Assembly: GCA_905331475.1 (NCBI GenBank) | Contig: CAJNYU010002386.1 | Span: forward strand, 56,534 to 120,533 | From: Rotaria socialis | Lineage: Eukaryota; Rotifera; Eurotatoria; Philodinida; Philodinidae | Direction: 5' to 3' | Length of the DNA stretch: 64,000 bases | Shown: positions 60,209 through 64,000 of the stretch, piece by piece | How the letters are laid out: each line of letters begins with the position of its first letter | Numbering within the stretch: position 1 is the stretch's first letter | Notes under the pieces: model-generated | Database searches by the model: none | Told to the model about the DNA's origin: nothing | The model's input: the letters and a program-made list of their open reading frames with translations, nothing else | Position numbers and translations under genes: made by a program

Positions 60209-62278
60209 TGCTCCTCTTTACTTTTTACAAAATGAAATGTTAGGATAAAAGATAGAACAGGATAAATAAAAGCAACGCCGAGAAGAGAATGGAAGAGCGA
60301 GAGAGCAGCGAACAATTCAATTTATACATATATACAACTTCGGATAAAGTTATATACACAAATATGAACAATACAATGAGTTCCATTATCGCTTTTTATT
60401 ACCTGGCTGTCCGATATCTATTGATACTACGATTGGCGTCATTGACCCTTTCTCTCTCCCTCTGTCTTTCGTTTCACTGAAATATGATAAGATAAAGCTT
60501 GCATATACACAAAGAGAGCATACATCAAACAAGTAAAACTTACTGAATTCAAAAATATTTTAGTATAAATTATATGATCTATATCTAGTTGACTGTCTCA
60601 GTCAAGTATGTGCATTTCTTGTTAGAATGGAAATAGAGACAACATGAACTCGATAAGTATACTTCGCACATATGTCTTTATGCCCTACCTGTATTAGACG
60701 ATAAATTGATGTTGTTGTTGTATTTCTATCTTTCTTCCTTTCGGTTTTTTTTTCTGTGTGTGTAGAAGTATGGAAGGGGATTGCGAATGTTTGCACACCT
60801 ATTACAGATTCAATCGCCTTCTTACTCTTATTTGCGTTTGTTTGTGTATGTTGTGTTTCTTTTTGGTTATAAACTTTTCAATGCACTACTTGATTTGAGT
60901 GTATGCGTGTGCGCCTTTGAAGCCGTATTTCACTCCATATAGATACTCACAAAAAAAATCGAGGCGAAGAAGCGAGAGGGAAAAAGGAAGAAGAAGCCGC
61001 CGACGTTGTTGGTTGCTTATTTCGATTTTTTCTTTCATATTACAATCGACCACAAAGGTCCGTGCGGATCTGTTTTTGGTCCATCGAATCAAATAAAAAG
61101 AACGATAAAGAAAAAGAAAAATTACTTTATACAAAAAAAAAAAACGAAAAAAGAATCGAAAGGTATCAATCGGTGTTGAATATATGATATCTTTAAAAAG
61201 TATTATTTAAGTAAACTATCGACGTATTGCAAATCAATTTTTGTTTATCAATTATTTAGATAAATATACTTTTATTAATCAAACGAATGAATAAAAGATT
61301 TTGAGACCGGAAAATAATTGATGCCATTGAAAAAGAAAAGACATTGGCATCTATTTAATATGTAACGTAATCGAATAATCTATATAGTGAAAAGAAGTAC
61401 AGATTTTTTCAAGTTTTTCTTTTTCTGAATGACCCATTGAAATCAAGGGCGAACATTTTTTTTTTCTGACAATTATTATTTCGTTTGTAACTTGGTTATA
61501 TACTATTCTATTACCAAGTAGTATATTAACTATACGTCTTGTATTTCAAAGAGATTAAATTGAGCTAATTCTCTTCTTTTTTTTCTTCTTTTTTTGTTAC
61601 GATGGATTTACAAATCTTACATGTGAGCACATTCAATTAGAGAACAAGTTTATAAACTGTTGATGAAATGAACGTCTAACAAAGTCTTTTGTCTGGCCAG
61701 TAGCGTCTTTTTTTTTGAAAGAAGTGAATTATCATCAGTTATGTTAAAGATACTTTTGGATTTTGGAATATCAGCATCGCGAAGGGACTTGTATTTATCA
61801 CTTTGCATCGTTACTATGAAGTGTCGCAAATAAAAACTACGAAATATTTTGTTTTTCCAATTGAAAATGACTGATTTTTTAAATATTGTGGTCAGAATTA
61901 ATAATTTTAAGCTGTACTTGTAGAATTTAATCCTATCAATAAAAAATTGCCTATGGGATCTGCGAGTTAAAAGAAAATCAATCGATTTCGTCTGATTTAT
62001 AATCATCTGATTTTGCAGAGCAATAACTGCGACGTCGATTCCATTTCTAGAAATACAATTGTATTTCACTCACTGGTTTATTTTATTTGAAATTACATAT
62101 CGAAATAAGAAATGATAACAGAAAAATTAAAATGAAAGAGAAACTCAATAATTATTTCGTTTATTTTATATGTACGAAAAATAAAATTACGTTAAATGTT
62201 CATTTGTGCTTTTTGCAATTGAAAGAATAATTTTCAGAATGTGTTGATTTTATCTAAAAATCGAATGAATAGAATTAT
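60209..62278. other. Long intergenic interval
   Basis: About 2 kb of low-complexity AT-rich DNA with poly-A and GA runs. A 139-codon minus frame at 61650-62069 (ending KTLLARQKTLLDVHFINSL) has no recognisable domain or exon partner and is left uncalled. Confidence 0.45.
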
Positions 62279-63690
62279 TTAATATTGTACATTTTCCTTT
62301 CTTACTATGTTCAATTCTATTTTACGATAGGCAAATGAATAATAGAATACCAGTCCAAATAGAATCCAAATCGATGCAAAAATAAAACTAATACTAGGTG
62401 ATGAAATTAAAGGAGCAATAACTAAATACATGGAGATAAGAACAATGATCATAATCAATGGAATTGGAACCTAAATAAATATACTATAATATTCATTTAA
62501 TTTTTTCTCGTAATACACGACTTTCGACACGGACGCTTATCACTCGTTTAATATTTCGTTTTGTAAATTTACAGCAAAGTGTAGCAACAAATGTAAATCC
62601 ATAAAAAATTCATGCACTGAAGCTGAAAAAGTTGATTAAATTTTCAATATTACTCGGAAGACAACTAAGTATTGCAAGCATGTCCTTTAAAGAAGAAAAC
62701 CATTAAGTTGTCATTATTAGTTAAACATGTAAGAAAAAAGTAGACAATAACCTCGAAAACAATACCGGACATTGGAGCCAATCGTGTTTTATGAATACAG
62801 GCAAATACTTCTGGTAAATAGCCATATTGAACGCCAACCATACAATATTGCGCAACTCCAAACAAACTTCCATTGACACTACCTAATGCGCAAATAAGTA
62901 TCAAAATGGGTAGAACACGTACAGCCGGACCCAGTACGGCTTCGCCCCATGTCTATCAAATAGAAAATTGATTATTCACATTAAGACAAACACTTGAAGC
63001 TTTCTATTCTTCTGCATACGACTGCGACAACTTTTGAAGCAAGTAGTGTTTCTTTGTTCATTACAGTGAAATAAGAGATATTAGTAAGAACATAAAGAAC
63101 GATAACACCAGGTAAAGTCAGTACAATCGATAACCATAAATTTCTACAAAATACAAATACATGTATAATCAAATTTTATTTTTCAAATGAAAAAAATAGT
63201 TTAAACCTTTTGGGATTTTCCAATTCTTCTGTCATTGAATTTAGACTATTCCATCCTTTATATGTCCAAAGACCAGAATAAAATGCAATTGCAATACCAA
63301 ATTCATTCTTTGTTGTTCCTATGATATCGTAGCATCATATTTATATTCGTTTCATTATCATAATTTGTTACAGTCTACCAACAAAATCATTTTCAAAGTT
63401 TTGTGTATCTCCTATAAAGAGATGTTTAATCATTTACTTTAATTTTCGAAGTAGATTGCAATATAAACCTTGTCCTATTCGTACAAGACCAACATCTACT
63501 ACTATCAGAAACAGTCCACACTGTACTGATAACAAACACAATATTCAAACGATTGGCCAAAGACACACGAATTGAATTAACGTTCATCAACATTACTAAA
63601 ACTAGATGGTATTCGAGTTCCACTCGACTACGAAATGCGATGCGAAGCAGGAATCTGAATCCACGAAAAATCTTCAATTCAAAGAAATCT
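62279..63690 (-). pseudogene. SLC7-type amino-acid transporter, damaged and partial
   Basis: Exon-like segments: about 63690-63469, 63411-63379, 63318-63207, 63143-63020, 62952-62752, 62684-62544, 62470-62279. APC-superfamily light-chain signatures: NVNSIRVSLANRLNIVFVIS, FGIAIAFYSGLWTYKGWNSL followed by NSMTEELENPKR, YVLTNISYFTVMNKE, TWGEAVLGP, ALGSVNGSLFGVAQ and PIPLIMIIVL near the end. These proteins exchange neutral or cationic amino acids, usually as heterodimers with an SLC3 heavy chain. Two lesions: a frameshift at about 63515-63535 (frame NIVFVIS to GLFLIVVDVGLVRIGQG), and TGA at 62612-62610 where the family has Trp (FSFSA-stop-IFYG), losing the last TMs. TM1-TM4 are not seen before the window end. 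Splice sites are intact, so decay is recent, or these are assembly errors. Confidence 0.78.
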
Positions 63691-64000
63691 TGAATACTTT
63701 TTATGTCGACATGATGAAATTCATCACTGAGAAAACTCTATTCTTACTTAGCGATACATTTTTAAGGATCGATTTCGATTGATCGATTAATTATCTCCAT
63801 GATTCATTATCTTAGATCAGCTGTAAATGAAGAGACTATAGTGGCTAACATATGTTCATGACGTCATTTTAATTATCTCGAAACAAACTCCTTTCATTTT
63901 CGTCATTTTGGAATCACATTTATAAGTGAACGGAACTTCAGTTTAAAGATTCGAAAACAGATGTTCTCAGTTCGATCTTGATACTTCGATCTCACGTTTC
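63691..64000. other. Window end, nothing recognised
   Basis: AT-rich. The missing N-terminal exons of the SLC7 gene should lie here or beyond but I cannot identify them. Confidence 0.35.

Noticed and set aside
1..64000. CRISPR arrays, bacterial defence systems, tRNA or rRNA genes
   Set aside because: No regular direct-repeat array, no prokaryotic gene order, and no convincing T-loop/anticodon-stem pairs were found by eye.

Overview
The window is nuclear DNA from an invertebrate animal, most likely a bdelloid rotifer. It is AT-rich, with compact intron-rich genes and canonical GT-AG introns mostly 50-75 bp long. The proteins are metazoan: BICD, ATRX, SPSB3, DNAAF11, receptor tyrosine phosphatase and tetraspanin. 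The decayed NHL-repeat gene at 7.8-8.6 kb has the repeat style I associate with the large bdelloid NHL families. No bacterial operon, CRISPR array, rRNA or tRNA was seen. The species assignment is an inference; the gene calls below do not depend on it.

Layout. 0.6-6.0 kb (+): receptor protein tyrosine phosphatase with an active D1 and a degenerate D2. 7.1-8.6 kb (+): broken coiled-coil/NHL pseudogene. 9.6-12.6 kb (+): Bicaudal-D dynein adaptor with two possible terminal exons. 15.1-16.1 kb (+): SPRY-domain SPSB3-like protein. 17.7-20.4 kb (+): type II membrane protein with a cysteine-rich ectodomain. 21.1-22.7 kb (+): AT-hook protein. 23.1-28.2 kb (+): ATRX-type SNF2 ATPase. 28.2-31.7 kb: degraded intergenic DNA with a 517-base assembly gap, a GC-rich foldback block and a 34-bp perfect palindrome. 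31.7-33.9 kb (-): DNAAF11 (LRRC6). 34.7-36.9 kb (-): GPATCH4 followed 33 bp later by coproporphyrinogen oxidase, apparently a two-gene operon. 37.2-37.8 kb: intact non-autonomous hAT-type element. 39.5-40.6 kb (-): tetraspanin-like. 42.3-43.3 kb (-): rhodopsin-like GPCR pseudogene. 45.7-46.8 kb (+): TMA16. 48.6-49.1 kb (+): small four-TM protein. 49.7-53.7 kb (+): major facilitator with a mucin-like loop and two MITE-bearing introns. 54.3-55.4 kb (+): intronless GT15-like mannosyltransferase. 55.7-57.6 kb (-): tandem pair of GPI-type Thr-rich surface proteins. 58.4-60.2 kb (-): unrecognised Ser-rich protein. 62.3-63.7 kb (-): damaged SLC7 amino-acid transporter, cut off toward the window end.

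These are mostly unrelated housekeeping and surface genes. The functional groupings I can argue for are GPATCH4-CPOX, which look co-transcribed and resolved by trans-splicing, and the two paralogous surface proteins. All intron-exon models were built by hand from splice signals, reading-frame continuity and remembered family conservation. They keep an open frame across every junction, but no transcript evidence was available.
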